The notes: a model not told the origin generated them from the letters alone. 38,974 nt of DNA from PALSA-1006 sp037140475 (GCA_037140475.1 JBAXEJ010000018.1:1-38974), one strand, 5' to 3'. Positions 1-8,755 are shown, numbered from the stretch's first letter. A program made the numbers and translations.

Positions 1-1657
1 CATCATGCATGGTGTTATTAACGTTGAAATGTCCTGTTGGTGTAACCAGACGTGGATCAGTGATCACTTTTTTCAGCTTACGAGTTTTGTCATCCACCAC
101 CACGATCGCTGATTTCAAGTTTGATGCACTCCACACCGAGAACCACACCTCATCACCGGCCATGTTGTATTCAGGCTGCACAACGCGTTTAGCGCCTTCA
201 CCTAAATTTGCCCATGCGGCAATCGGCAAGATCACGGCTTTTTCATCCAACTTATTGATGTCAAATACCGCAACTGATTGGCTGGTTGCAGCATCACCAT
301 TCAGCGGACTATCCACCCACAGGTTTTTCGACTTCGGATGGCTCTTAATGAACAAGGAACCGCTACCTGCACCTGTCAACGTGCGCACCACTTTCCACGC
401 ATATTGCTTGTGCTTGATCGGGTCTGTGCCAATCAGAGAAACAGTTTCATCACCTAGGTGACTCGTTGCCCACACGGGTCCAAATTTTGGATCAATGAAA
501 TTAGCACCCCGACCCGGATGCGGAGTTTTACCCACATCAATCGTTGCTGCTAATTTGCTTTCCTTCAGGTCAATTACGGCAATTTTATTAGACGCATTCG
601 CGGCATCCATAAAGTAGCGCTTGGTTGATTCGAAGCCTCCATCATGAAGGAATCTTGGCGTGTCGATCGTGATTGTTTTTAGATTAGCCAAATCTGAATA
701 GTCGACAATAATCACCTTGCCAGTTTCTTTCACGTTAACCATAAATTCAGGCTTGTAGTGTGATGCCACAATCGCTGCCACACGAGCTTCTTTTACATAC
801 TCACCCGTCTCAGAAGCGATGCCGCTCGTTGAAACCACTTTAAGCGGCTTGAGTGTATCTCCCTCGTGGATCACAAACTGAGGCGGCCAATAGGTTCCAG
901 AGATGGCATATTTATCTTCCCAACCTTTAAATTTAGAAGTTTCAACAGAGCGCGCTTCTACGCCGGTTTTCACCTCAGCAACAACGCCAGGAGTAGGCAT
1001 CCATAGGTCAATCAAGCTGAGTTTTGAATCACGACCAGTCACATATAAATAACGGCCTGATGCAGAGATACGCGAAATGTGCACTGCGTAACCCGTATTA
1101 AGAATCGTAACAATTTCTTTGGTATCGCCATCGATTAAGGCCACTTTACCTGCGTCACGCAAAGTCACTGAAAACAAATTACCCAGATTGAGTTTATTCA
1201 TTTTCTTAGTCGGACGATCTTTCACTGGCACGATCAATTTCCATGACGCAGTAATATCACCCAAACTCATTTCAGGCGGTGCGACAGGTGTCTGTTGTAC
1301 GTAGCGCGCCATGAGGTCAACTTCAGTTTCAGTTAGCTCGCCACTAGACCCAAAATTTGGCATGCCGCCAGGTGAACCATAGCCAATGAATGTTTTGAGA
1401 TATTCAGTGCCTTTATCGATGGTGATATTAGGTGTCAATGGCTTACCGGTTGCGCCCTTACGCAACACGCCATGACAACCCGCACAGCGCTGAAAATAAA
1501 TGGTACTCGCTTGAGCCATTTCGGTAGCGCTAATGGCCGGTGCGGGTGTCGCTGCGACAGGCGCTGCTGCAGTTGCAGCACTTGCTTGCTGCATTGCGAA
1601 CGGAATTGCTGCGAGTGCAAACAGTCCGGCCAATTTGTGTTTATTTTTTATGATCAT
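1..1657 (-). CDS. nirS: Cytochrome cd1 nitrite reductase NirS (3' end cut by window edge)
   Basis: Periplasmic enzyme reducing nitrite to nitric oxide in denitrification. Reading the minus strand from the ATG at 1657 gives 552 codons with no stop. A signal peptide (about residues 1-27, ending QQASA) is followed by a cytochrome c domain with heme site CAGCH (C58, C61, H62) and then a long beta-propeller d1 domain. Hallmark NirS stretches include GRYLYVTGRDS, VGKTPHPGRGANF and SVWSASN. The last visible residues NTMHD match the family's C-terminus, so only about two residues and the stop lie outside. The ATG follows a GGGAG Shine-Dalgarno sequence. It lies 83 bp after the cytochrome c551 gene, probably co-transcribed from the cassette at 2131-2232. 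NirN is a paralogue; the active-site surroundings fit NirS better. Confidence 0.96.
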   Translation of the reverse strand, partial: MIIKNKHKLAGLFALAAIPFAMQQASAATAAAPVAATPAPAISATEMAQASTIYFQRCAGCHGVLRKGATGKPLTPNITIDKGTEYLKTFIGYGSPGGMPNFGSSGELTETEVDLMARYVQQTPVAPPEMSLGDITASWKLIVPVKDRPTKKMNKLNLGNLFSVTLRDAGKVALIDGDTKEIVTILNTGYAVHISRISASGRYLYVTGRDSKLSLIDLWMPTPGVVAEVKTGVEARSVETSKFKGWEDKYAISGTYWPPQFVIHEGDTLKPLKVVSTSGIASETGEYVKEARVAAIVASHYKPEFMVNVKETGKVIIVDYSDLANLKTITIDTPRFLHDGGFESTKRYFMDAANASNKIAVIDLKESKLAATIDVGKTPHPGRGANFIDPKFGPVWATSHLGDETVSLIGTDPIKHKQYAWKVVRTLTGAGSGSLFIKSHPKSKNLWVDSPLNGDAATSQSVAVFDINKLDEKAVILPIAAWANLGEGAKRVVQPEYNMAGDEVWFSVWSASNLKSAIVVVDDKTRKLKKVITDPRLVTPTGHFNVNNTMHD

Positions 1658-1740
1658 AATCAATCTCCCTGTAATTGAAATAACTGTATTAACAACTAAA
1701 GAAACTTTCGGCAGCACTCTTCATAGAGCGGACAAAGTAT

Positions 1741-2061
1741 TTACTTGGCTAAACCCATGATGAAAGTAGCTAACTCTTTGGCGTCCGCTTCAGCAAGCTT
1801 TGGATTTGCTGGCATAGGCACAGGTCCCCATGCCCCTTTTCCACCCGCAATAATTTTGCCACTTAGCGTAACAACAGCCGCTTTGTCGCCTTTGTATTTA
1901 ACCGCCACGTCATGCCACGCTGGGCCAACCACTTTTTTATCAATAGTGTGGCAAGCAATGCAGTTAGACTTTTTGGCTAGGTCAGGCATGTCCGCTGCTA
2001 TCGCATTTCCTGTAACTACCATACTGATTAGCAACGCCACTTTTAAGTTGCTTGATTTCAT
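1741..2061 (-). CDS. nirM: Periplasmic cytochrome c551/c552 (NirM-like electron donor)
   Basis: Small soluble class I c-type cytochrome, likely the electron donor to NirS. From the ATG at 2061 the protein has 106 residues: signal peptide about 1-22 (ending NAIA/ADMP), heme motif CIACH at 34-38, and the axial methionine in PVPMPANP (M83), as in Pseudomonas-type c551. The reading frame stays open to 2118, but the ATG at 2061 has a GGGAGAG Shine-Dalgarno sequence just upstream and starts right at the signal peptide, so the longer version was rejected. It is the first gene after the anaerobic-type promoter at 2156-2197, with a leader of about 88 nt, and is followed by nirS. The name nirM rests on context and family. 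Confidence 0.92.
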   Translation of the reverse strand: MKSSNLKVALLISMVVTGNAIAADMPDLAKKSNCIACHTIDKKVVGPAWHDVAVKYKGDKAAVVTLSGKIIAGGKGAWGPVPMPANPKLAEADAKELATFIMGLAK

Positions 2062-2130
2062 TTTCTCTCCCTGATTGGTTATGCAATTCAAAAATTGGAT
2101 AATACGAATTACAACCAAATGTATGTCTAT

Positions 2131-2232
2131 CAGATTTCACAATTACCGCGTTTTGATACTAGACATTGGGGGTTTGACTATCCTTGATATGAATCAAGAC
2201 AATCGAGATCCAATCAACATGGCTTTTTATTT
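2131..2232. repeat. Promoter cassette repeat, copy 1 (nir side)
   Basis: This ~102-bp stretch recurs in the same orientation at 8844-8945 with about six mismatches and no gaps. It covers roughly -84 to +18 of the predicted nirMS transcript and includes the FNR-type box and the -10. It stops before the coding regions, so it is a duplicated promoter rather than a duplicated gene end. Confidence 0.93.
2156..2197 (-). promoter_or_regulatory. FNR/Dnr-box class II promoter of nirMS
   Basis: A perfect TTGATATGAATCAA box (palindromic TTGAT-N4-ATCAA) lies at 2184-2197. Read on the minus strand it is followed after exactly 22 nt by TAGTAT (2156-2161), a reasonable -10. That places the box centre at about -41.5, the classic class II geometry for FNR/ANR/Dnr activation. 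The start would be near 2149-2150. The same arrangement recurs before norC at 8869-8910. Confidence 0.85.
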
Positions 2233-2311
2233 AGGAGGGGTTGTGGAGAGGTATGCCGCTTGCAACTAAGCTTCGTGCGCAAGCCAATTCGCTAATGATG
2301 AATAGTTAAAA

Positions 2312-4138
2312 TTAATTCGTTAATTGCGCGTAAAGCAACGGCAACTCTTTGGGTAACTGCGTAGGTTTGTGAATTACCACATAGCCATTTACACCGAACA
2401 GATGCGGCAAATAGCTACTGCCTTTTTCGTCAATCGTGACGCAAAATGGACGCAAGCCCATCTGCCTCGCTTCGTGAATAGCGACACGTGTGTCTTCCAC
2501 TCCGTAACGCCCTTCATATTGATCAAGATCGTTGGGTTTTCCATCCGTCAAAATCAGTAACAATCTTTGCGTTGCTCGTTGTTTTGAAAGTAGCTGGCTC
2601 GCCTGCCTTATGGCGGCCCCCATGCGCGTATAAAAACCGGGCTTGATGGCAGCTATTCGCCCGCGCACCTCATCGTTATATTTTTGTTCAAATTCTTTAA
2701 GGATATGAAAGCGAATATTTTCTCGCTTCAGCGATGAAAAACCATACATCGCAAAACGATCTCCCGTAGCGGTCAACGCTTCAGAAAATAAAAACAAAGT
2801 ATCTCGAATCACATCAATTACTCGTGCTTCATCGCTGACATAGGCATCGGTAGAGAGCGATAAATCCGCCAGCAACAAACAGGCAAGATCGCGATCATGA
2901 TAGTGATGAGCTTTATACAACCCCGTTTCCCTAGCCTGCTGCCCACTGAGTCGATCTGCGGAAAATTGCACGCACGAATCTAAATCAAGCTCAGTGCCAT
3001 CAAACTGACCTTTGACCCAAATTTTATTTGGCGTCAACGCTTGAAATTGGCTACGTAAGCGCCGCGCGGTGGCGGATAAATGTGCAGGCAATGGCTGTGG
3101 CTCTGCGTGGCTGGCCACCATTGGCTGCAACCGACAATGTGCGGGTTGCATACGCTGTTTTTTATAGTGCCACTCGGGTAACAAAATGCCATCGCCCAGT
3201 GGCAGGTCGTCTGATGCCGCTGATGGCAAGTCCAAATCAAAACGTAAGCGTGATGCAGTGGTCTTGCCATCCTGCGCCACACTCAATTGATCCAAATCTT
3301 CAGCAGGGCGTTCATCCGGTGGCTCGTCATCTTCAGTAGGGCGATTGACCTTGATGTATTCCGCCCAACTAAAAATACTCTCCGCGCGAAAGTACATCAT
3401 GAAGCTATTTTTTTCTTCGGGCGTATCGACGCGCTCGGCTAGGTAGCGGCGATTTTTGTCGTTTTGCTTACTGTCGCCACCCTCATGATTTTCAGGTTCT
3501 TTGCCCGTACTAGTGACTTGACCACTCAGGGGGGGATTAGGATGTAGCCATAAGGAAACTGGCTGTGGCGCTCGCCGCGCAGGTGGAAATTTATCTACGC
3601 TACCGGGGTCTCTAAGTGCCGCACGAATCGCCTCTTCCTGTTCGCGTTCGCCCGCAGGTAAATTTTGCGGCAATGGGCGCATAGCGAATGTAGCCTCGAC
3701 CAATCGAGCGTAGCGTGTAGCCAAACCGGGAAAGCGCGCCAACACCGCTAGCGTCGCTTGCTGATTACGTTTTATCCAAGGCAACGTAGCGTTAGGTTCA
3801 GCAGCGGCAAGGGCGATAAGCCAGAGGTAGAGATCTCGATTCAAACTGCGCAGGGGAAAGTGATCGATCTTGCTGGGCAAATTAAGTGTTTCGCCATCCA
3901 GCCAAGTGAGCTCTGTTTTGAGGTTACTGCCTGCGATGCGCTGTAACAGGCTCCGCCTTGCTTCATGTGCCGTAGCAGTCGCAGACTTTACCGCGAGCCC
4001 ACTATCACCGCCCCACGCTCTAAAAAGAATGCCGGCCATTTTGCTAATTTGCTCTAGCGTGACAGCCTCAGCCGGATAACGTTTATCGGCCGCACGCGTA
4101 ATCAATTTATGCCAAAGGGCGCCGACTTGCTCTTCCAT
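2312..4138 (-). CDS. norD: Nitric oxide reductase activation protein NorD (VWA domain)
   Basis: Accessory protein needed for assembly or activation of the NorCB nitric oxide reductase, working with the AAA+ ATPase NorQ. The 608-residue protein has a long, low-complexity-rich N-terminal half and a C-terminal von Willebrand factor A domain from about residue 415. The metal-ion-dependent adhesion site is visible as DLSLS (425-429), with a downstream Thr in YTRMG and Asp in LTDGKPND. Length and layout match NorD of denitrifiers. The start codon directly abuts the stop of the upstream 4Fe-4S gene, suggesting translational coupling. It is the last gene of the nor block; the 250 bp to nirM hold the nirMS promoter cassette. 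Confidence 0.94.
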   Translation of the reverse strand: MEEQVGALWHKLITRAADKRYPAEAVTLEQISKMAGILFRAWGGDSGLAVKSATATAHEARRSLLQRIAGSNLKTELTWLDGETLNLPSKIDHFPLRSLNRDLYLWLIALAAAEPNATLPWIKRNQQATLAVLARFPGLATRYARLVEATFAMRPLPQNLPAGEREQEEAIRAALRDPGSVDKFPPARRAPQPVSLWLHPNPPLSGQVTSTGKEPENHEGGDSKQNDKNRRYLAERVDTPEEKNSFMMYFRAESIFSWAEYIKVNRPTEDDEPPDERPAEDLDQLSVAQDGKTTASRLRFDLDLPSAASDDLPLGDGILLPEWHYKKQRMQPAHCRLQPMVASHAEPQPLPAHLSATARRLRSQFQALTPNKIWVKGQFDGTELDLDSCVQFSADRLSGQQARETGLYKAHHYHDRDLACLLLADLSLSTDAYVSDEARVIDVIRDTLFLFSEALTATGDRFAMYGFSSLKRENIRFHILKEFEQKYNDEVRGRIAAIKPGFYTRMGAAIRQASQLLSKQRATQRLLLILTDGKPNDLDQYEGRYGVEDTRVAIHEARQMGLRPFCVTIDEKGSSYLPHLFGVNGYVVIHKPTQLPKELPLLYAQLTN

Positions 4139-5104
4139 TTATTTCTTTAGCACAGGCTGATAGCAGTGCGCGGGGATGTCGATGTGATGACCAAAATCAC
4201 GTGCCGATTTATCCAGCGCACATTCGTTATCGACCCATTTCAATAATGTTCCGCTGGGGTTGTCTGCTTGCACCTGACTACAAGCATCCGCGCACAGCCC
4301 ACACTGCGTGCAGGTAAACATTTGACGTTTGATGCTGCGCGGCCTCAAGCGCATGGGGCAAACATTGTTGCAGGCAGCATTGCAACTTGCACACTCGGCG
4401 GCACGATGGCGATCAAAACCGATCACCATCGCTTTACGGTTACCCATCCAAGCGAGACTCTGAAACAAACCAACCGCACAGGCATAGCGACAAAACAGAT
4501 GGCGCGCAAACATAAATTCAACGAAAAAAGCGACGGTGCCTGCGGTTAAGAAAATGCTCTGGTTACTTGTCAACGTGCCATGCCAAAAATTGCCGTAAAT
4601 TTCTGCCGGCGGAAGCAGGTAAGTGAGTAGCGCAATGGCCCACAGGAAGGCAAAGAGAATAACGAGTGGCAGTAATACCAACCAATAGCGCGGGTCAGCT
4701 TGAGTTATGGAGCCATCCGCATTTTCCTCCGGTAATGCATGGCGATCCCACAGGCTGGGGCGCCCGATGGTGCGACGCATTAACTGGTTAATAGTTTCCA
4801 CTACTGAAAAATGAGGGCATAGCCAGCCGCAGTACAGGCGGCCATACTTCCATGAAACCCACAGACCGAGAGCAATCGTTCCAAGAATCGGCAAGCCACC
4901 ACGCAACACAATATTGAGTGCAGCCTGAGTAGCGTCTATTTTTCCTGCCACAAAATCATCTAAGCCCAAGGTCCAGTGCATGCTCAAAAAAAAGAAGTGC
5001 TTGAGATTGAGATCGAGACGAAATAAATCGAACACGGGGGCGAGCAGGAACAGCATAAAAAATCCAGCTTGTGCCAGTAGGCGGTAACGTTGCGTGCTAT
5101 CCAT
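4139..5104 (-). CDS. Membrane 4Fe-4S polyferredoxin (NapH/NosR/CcoG-like) inside the nor operon
   Basis: A 321-residue integral membrane iron-sulfur protein. Several hydrophobic helices (about 11-28, 68-85, 141-165, 184-201) surround the motif CGWLCP (C92, C96), typical of the NapH/NosR/CcoG group. A second cysteine pair FCRYAC (C205, C209) follows. The C-terminus has two ferredoxin sets: C238-x2-C241-x3-C245-x3-C249-P and C265-x2-C268-x2-C271-x3-C275. It lies between norQ (23 bp upstream) and norD (directly abutting), so it is almost certainly co-expressed with the nitric oxide reductase genes. A role in electron transfer or metal-centre assembly is inference. It is too short for NosR, lacking the large periplasmic FMN domain, and CcoG is the closest architecture. 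Confidence 0.85.
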   Translation of the reverse strand: MDSTQRYRLLAQAGFFMLFLLAPVFDLFRLDLNLKHFFFLSMHWTLGLDDFVAGKIDATQAALNIVLRGGLPILGTIALGLWVSWKYGRLYCGWLCPHFSVVETINQLMRRTIGRPSLWDRHALPEENADGSITQADPRYWLVLLPLVILFAFLWAIALLTYLLPPAEIYGNFWHGTLTSNQSIFLTAGTVAFFVEFMFARHLFCRYACAVGLFQSLAWMGNRKAMVIGFDRHRAAECASCNAACNNVCPMRLRPRSIKRQMFTCTQCGLCADACSQVQADNPSGTLLKWVDNECALDKSARDFGHHIDIPAHCYQPVLKK

Positions 5105-5127
5105 CGCAGCGCTTGCCTAGCAAAGGA

Positions 5128-5913
5128 TCACTTGCCAAAGCTGGCATAGACAATCTCCATCAAAGCATCCGCAGTTTCTTCATCGTCGGTTAAAGGCTCC
5201 ACCAAAGCGGCACGGCACGCTTCCACAGGATCGAAACCGCTGCCAATTAGCGTAGCGGTGTAGACCAGCAATCGAGTGCTGGCGGCTTCCTCCAGATCAT
5301 GTTCTTTCAAAGCTCGTAGGCTATTGGCGAGGTTAACTAATCTCTTCGAGAGCATCGCATCGGCTCCAGTTTCGCCCATAATAATTTGCTGTTCTAGTTC
5401 AGCTTGGGGGAAATTAAAACGCAAACTGACGAAACGTTGGCGTGTGCTGGGTTTCATGCCTTTGAGGAAATTTTGATAACCGGGGTTGTAAGAGACTATC
5501 AACATAAACTCTGGCGGCGCCGCAAGAATTTCTCCAGTACGCTCAATCGGCAAAATACGACGATCATCAGACAACGGGTGAAGTATCACTGTGGTGTCTT
5601 TGCGTGCTTCTACCACTTCGTCCAAATAACAGATACCGCCTTCGCGTACCGCACGCGTGAGCGGGCCATCATTCCAATACGTAACGCCGTCGCCAATCAG
5701 ATGGCGCCCCACTAAGTCCGCCGCTGTCAGGTCGTCGTGGCAAGCCACGGTGTATAGCGGCAAGCCAATTTTTGCCGCCATGTGTGCTACGAAACGCGTT
5801 TTGCCACAGCCGGTGGGGCCCTTGATAAGCAAAGGCAAACGATTACGATAGGCGTGCTCGAACAATTCAATTTCATTGCCGTGGGGTTTATAAAAAGGTA
5901 ATTCGCTCATCAT
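5128..5913 (-). CDS. norQ: MoxR-type AAA+ ATPase NorQ (CbbQ/NirQ family)
   Basis: ATPase that partners the VWA protein NorD to activate NorCB. In the 261-residue protein Walker A is GPTGCGKT (32-39), Walker B is ICYLDEV (about 93-99), and further AAA+ elements include VSYNPGYQ (sensor region) and the arginine-rich STRQRF. The length is typical of NorQ/CbbQ. The same family activates RuBisCO as CbbQ, but the nor neighbourhood settles the role. Two adjacent ATG codons are possible starts; neither has a strong Shine-Dalgarno sequence. A 58-bp gap separates it from norF. Confidence 0.95.
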   Translation of the reverse strand: MMSELPFYKPHGNEIELFEHAYRNRLPLLIKGPTGCGKTRFVAHMAAKIGLPLYTVACHDDLTAADLVGRHLIGDGVTYWNDGPLTRAVREGGICYLDEVVEARKDTTVILHPLSDDRRILPIERTGEILAAPPEFMLIVSYNPGYQNFLKGMKPSTRQRFVSLRFNFPQAELEQQIIMGETGADAMLSKRLVNLANSLRALKEHDLEEAASTRLLVYTATLIGSGFDPVEACRAALVEPLTDDEETADALMEIVYASFGK

Positions 5914-5971
5914 GTCATCGCCAAATATTAATTACGAAAAATTGCTTCATAGATTGCCGCAACCGAGCCAG

Positions 5972-6262
5972 TTATGACTTGACTGTGGTCAAGTAAGCAA
6001 TCGTGATTAGGCCAATCACTATCAACAGCCAACCTAACACAATACCTCGCCAAAGCCATCGAGTGTGGCGCAGCCCCATAAAGTAATTAACCACCATCTG
6101 CACTTTAATAGCAGCGATACCCAGCACCGCAAGTATGCTGTTGCTGCCACTCAAGCCAACCTCGCCAATGCTATAGGTCACACAGGTGAGCAACATCAGC
6201 AAGAGCCATATTACGGTGCAGGGGCGCATAAAGCGGTGTGGCTGTGAATTAGTCATCGCCAT
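5972..6262 (-). CDS. norF: NorF-like small membrane protein (COX subunit IV type)
   Basis: A small membrane protein of 96 residues with three predicted helices (about 14-31, 40-58 and 70-90), resembling prokaryotic cytochrome oxidase subunit IV/NorF, found next to NorE in nor clusters. The start chosen is the ATG at 6262, which overlaps the norE stop as TAATG, implying translational coupling. An in-frame ATG at 6301 would overlap norE by 40 bp and is less likely, and the ATG at 6256 is also possible. The function of NorF is accessory (assembly or full activity of NO reductase). The family call rests on size, topology and position more than on sequence motifs. Confidence 0.8.
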   Translation of the reverse strand: MAMTNSQPHRFMRPCTVIWLLLMLLTCVTYSIGEVGLSGSNSILAVLGIAAIKVQMVVNYFMGLRHTRWLWRGIVLGWLLIVIGLITIAYLTTVKS

Positions 6263-6903
6263 TAATGGATCACGTAAACCAATGGAAAAAGAATAATCCA
6301 CAACAGATCAACCATGTGCCAATACGAAGCGCCGGTTTCCACACCCGTATAATTTTGTGCGCTGTAGTCACCGCGGTTTGCTTTCATCATGACCGCAGTG
6401 AGAATCACCATACCAAGTATGACGTGCATAAAATGAAAAATAGTCAGTGACAGATAGAACATGTAGAAAGTGTTAGTGCTGAGCGAAATGCCCGCTGTAA
6501 ATTTTGCGTGGAATTCAAATAGCTTAATCACCAAAAATAGGCCACCCAAACCAATCGCGACGGCAATCCACCGCGTACATTCACGCGTGGCGTTTTGTTT
6601 GATGGCTGCGACTGCGCGCACCATGAAATAACTACTTGAAATCAACACTAAGGTATTGATCGCACCAGAGGTACGATTGAGATGCTGTTGCGATTCGTCG
6701 AATAGCGCTACGTTGTGTGCCCGCGCAAAAGCATAGGCAACGAAAAAAATGCCGAAAGCTAACAGCTCAGCAAATATAAAAAACCAAATCGCTAAATCAC
6801 CGGGAGGTGTAGCGTGAATCTCATCTGAAACGATTATGTGATTTGTCAAAGCAGAAAGTAATACTAAAAAAGAGGGGGCGCACGCGCCCCCTCTACGAGA
6901 CAT
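6262..6903 (-). CDS. norE: NorE, cytochrome c oxidase subunit III-like protein (start uncertain)
   Basis: A membrane protein with five or more helices resembling haem-copper oxidase subunit III, of the NorE type. Recognisable features are IWFFIFAELLAFGIFF, FHAKFTAG, IFHFMHVILGM and YWHMVDLLWIILFPLVY. It usually accompanies NorF. The first possible ATG (6903) follows the norB stop as TAA-TT-ATG but lies upstream of, and reads through, a strong GC hairpin plus T-run. The first residues MSRRGGACAPS are therefore encoded by the hairpin and are probably not conserved. Downstream in-frame starts are poor (a TTG at 6849 without an obvious Shine-Dalgarno sequence). Translation coupled to norB, or a later start, are both possible. 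Confidence 0.88.
   Translation of the reverse strand: MSRRGGACAPSFLVLLSALTNHIIVSDEIHATPPGDLAIWFFIFAELLAFGIFFVAYAFARAHNVALFDESQQHLNRTSGAINTLVLISSSYFMVRAVAAIKQNATRECTRWIAVAIGLGGLFLVIKLFEFHAKFTAGISLSTNTFYMFYLSLTIFHFMHVILGMVILTAVMMKANRGDYSAQNYTGVETGASYWHMVDLLWIILFPLVYVIH
6864..6894 (-). terminator. Intrinsic terminator-like hairpin between norB and norE
   Basis: On the minus strand AGAGGGGGCGC pairs perfectly with GCGCCCCCTCT (11-bp stem, 6871-6894) and is followed at once by a run of six T. It begins 12 nt after the norB stop. It would end or attenuate the norCB transcript, so that norEFQ-norD are expressed at a lower level. It also lies inside the longest version of norE. Confidence 0.85.
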
Positions 6904-6905
6904 AA

Positions 6906-8285
6906 TTACACGGTGGCGGGTATTTCACCTTTTTTACAGAAGAAGCTCCAAATATAGAGCACCAGTCCTAGTAAAAAGACGAAGCCGGTAAATTCACGCA
7001 ACCAGTAAAATATTGCGATTGAGCTCTGCGTATCCATAAAGCCCATCGGTGCGGTACCCATACGCTGAAGCCATATTTGCAGAACGCCCGCAGCAGTAAG
7101 AAATAGCGTGATGAACACGATAGATATCGTCATTAACCAGAACGACCACATTTCTAGAGTTTGCGCCTGTGGTGAATTGGCACTACGCCCTCGCAACATT
7201 GGCATCGCATAAGAAATCATAGTCAGATTCACCATAACGTATGCGCCATAAAATGCCATGTGACCGTGAGCTGCGGTGATCTGCGTGCCATGAGTGAAGT
7301 AATTCACGGGAGCGAGTGTATGCAGAAAACCCCAAACACCTGCACCAAGGAAAGACATCACACCGGTTCCCAATGCCCACAAGGTAGCCGCTTTATTCGG
7401 ATGCTCACGACGACGACGGTTCACCATGTTGAATGCAAACACAGTCATCATAAAGAACGGGATAGGCTCTAAGGCTGAAAACACTGAACCAAACCACTGC
7501 CAGTATTCCGGCGCACCAATCCAGAAGTAATGGTGACCCGTGCCGATGATGCCGGTGATCAGCGTCATCGCGATAATAATGTAAAGCCACTTTTCAATCA
7601 CTTCGCGATCCACGCCGGTAATCTTGATCAACACAAAGGCTAGCATTGCACCGAGAATCAATTCCCAAACGCCTTCCACCCAAAGATGCACGGTCCACCA
7701 CCAGAAAAATTTATCTAGCACTAAATTAGACGGGTTGTAGAAAGAGAACAGGAAAAATATCGCCAAACCCCATAGACCTAGTAGCAATACTAAGTTGATC
7801 GAAGTTTTGCGGCCTTTGAGTACCGTCATGCTAATGTTGAACAAGAAAGCCAACGCCACAATGACGATACCCACTTTGGTGGGTAACGGTTGTTCGAGAA
7901 ATTCTCGCCCCATAGTGGCCAGCATGTCGTTACCGGTCATTTTTGCAAGCGTTGCGTATGGCACGGCGAGATAGCCCACGATGGTCAACACGCCCGCTGC
8001 AAGGAAAACCCAGAATAAAACGAGGGCCAGCTTGGGACTGTATAGCTCGGTCTCTGCTTCTTCGGGAATCAGGTAATAAGCCGCCCCCATAAATCCGAAC
8101 AAAATCCACACAATCAGCAGATTGGTGTGCACCATGCGCGCTACGTTAAAAGGAATGTAGGGGAACAAAAAGTCACCCACTACATACTGGTAGCCCATAA
8201 TCAGCCCGAACAAAATCTGCCCGACGAACAGGGCGATGGCGGCAATGAAATAGGGCTTTGCCACCGCTTGAGATTTATATTGCAT
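6906..8285 (-). CDS. norB: Nitric oxide reductase large subunit NorB
   Basis: Catalytic subunit of cytochrome c-dependent nitric oxide reductase (cNOR), reducing two NO to N2O in the cytoplasmic membrane at a haem b3/FeB centre. The 459-residue protein has about 12 membrane helices. Conserved histidine-bearing stretches are VHTNLLIVWILFGFMGAAYY, WWWTVHLWVEG, GTGHHYFWIG and HGTQITAAHGHMAFYGAYVM. It is the short cNOR form without the N-terminal extension of quinol-dependent qNOR, in agreement with a separate norC. The ATG is preceded by a consensus AGGAGG. It is 44 bp downstream of norC in the same transcript. Confidence 0.98.
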   Translation of the reverse strand: MQYKSQAVAKPYFIAAIALFVGQILFGLIMGYQYVVGDFLFPYIPFNVARMVHTNLLIVWILFGFMGAAYYLIPEEAETELYSPKLALVLFWVFLAAGVLTIVGYLAVPYATLAKMTGNDMLATMGREFLEQPLPTKVGIVIVALAFLFNISMTVLKGRKTSINLVLLLGLWGLAIFFLFSFYNPSNLVLDKFFWWWTVHLWVEGVWELILGAMLAFVLIKITGVDREVIEKWLYIIIAMTLITGIIGTGHHYFWIGAPEYWQWFGSVFSALEPIPFFMMTVFAFNMVNRRRREHPNKAATLWALGTGVMSFLGAGVWGFLHTLAPVNYFTHGTQITAAHGHMAFYGAYVMVNLTMISYAMPMLRGRSANSPQAQTLEMWSFWLMTISIVFITLFLTAAGVLQIWLQRMGTAPMGFMDTQSSIAIFYWLREFTGFVFLLGLVLYIWSFFCKKGEIPATV

Positions 8286-8329
8286 CTTGAATTCCTCCTA
8301 AACCGTTTTGTGTCAGTGTGCCTACAAAA

Positions 8330-8755
8330 TTAGCCTTCAATGTTGGGCGGCCAATTGTTAGTATTGATTTCAGAGGTCCATTTCAAAAACTCGACCATAT
8401 CGTCTAGCTCTTGGTCCTTCAGATGAAACTGTGGCATTTGACGACGGCCTGCAATTCCAGTGGGTTGAGACTGAATCCATGCCTTGATAAATTCACCACC
8501 ACGACGTTTGTAGACATTGCCTAACTCAGGTGCAAAATAGGCACCCTCGCCTAAAAGTGTGTGGCACCCAATGCAGTTACGTGTTTCCCAAATATGCTTA
8601 CCACGCACAACCGAGTCGGTGATATTTTCTCGGTGATCCCGTTTTGGCAGGTTCTGCACTGTGTCGAAGGTCAAGGCGAGAAACAATAAGAAGAAGAACG
8701 TAGCTCCTCCATAAAATATGTTTCGCGCCATCGCCTTGGTAAATGTTTCATTCAT
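8330..8755 (-). CDS. norC: Nitric oxide reductase cytochrome c subunit NorC
   Basis: Membrane-anchored c-type cytochrome that feeds electrons from periplasmic cytochromes to NorB. The 141-residue protein has an uncleaved N-terminal membrane anchor (about 13-31), then a periplasmic haem domain with CIGCH (C61, C64, H65) and a likely axial Met in RRQMPQFHL. The phrases GKHIWETRNCIGCHTLLGEG and ELGNVYKRRGG are typical of NorC. The start ATG has a purine-rich AGGGGG upstream. It is the first gene after the anaerobic promoter cassette at 8844-8945, with a leader of about 107 nt, and is divergent from dnr. Confidence 0.98.
   Translation of the reverse strand: MNETFTKAMARNIFYGGATFFFLLFLALTFDTVQNLPKRDHRENITDSVVRGKHIWETRNCIGCHTLLGEGAYFAPELGNVYKRRGGEFIKAWIQSQPTGIAGRRQMPQFHLKDQELDDMVEFLKWTSEINTNNWPPNIEG

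Noticed and set aside
1472..1760. Plus-strand frames opposite nirS and nirM
   Set aside because: They are antisense shadows of strongly supported genes, including the haem-site region, and lack ribosome sites.
2062..2118. N-terminal extension of the c551 gene
   Set aside because: It would place 19 residues ahead of a complete signal peptide; the ATG at 2061 has the better ribosome site.
2233..2311. Terminator for norD (GCTTGC/GCAAGC stem)
   Set aside because: Stem of only six pairs, long loop and no T-run; not supportable as a terminator.
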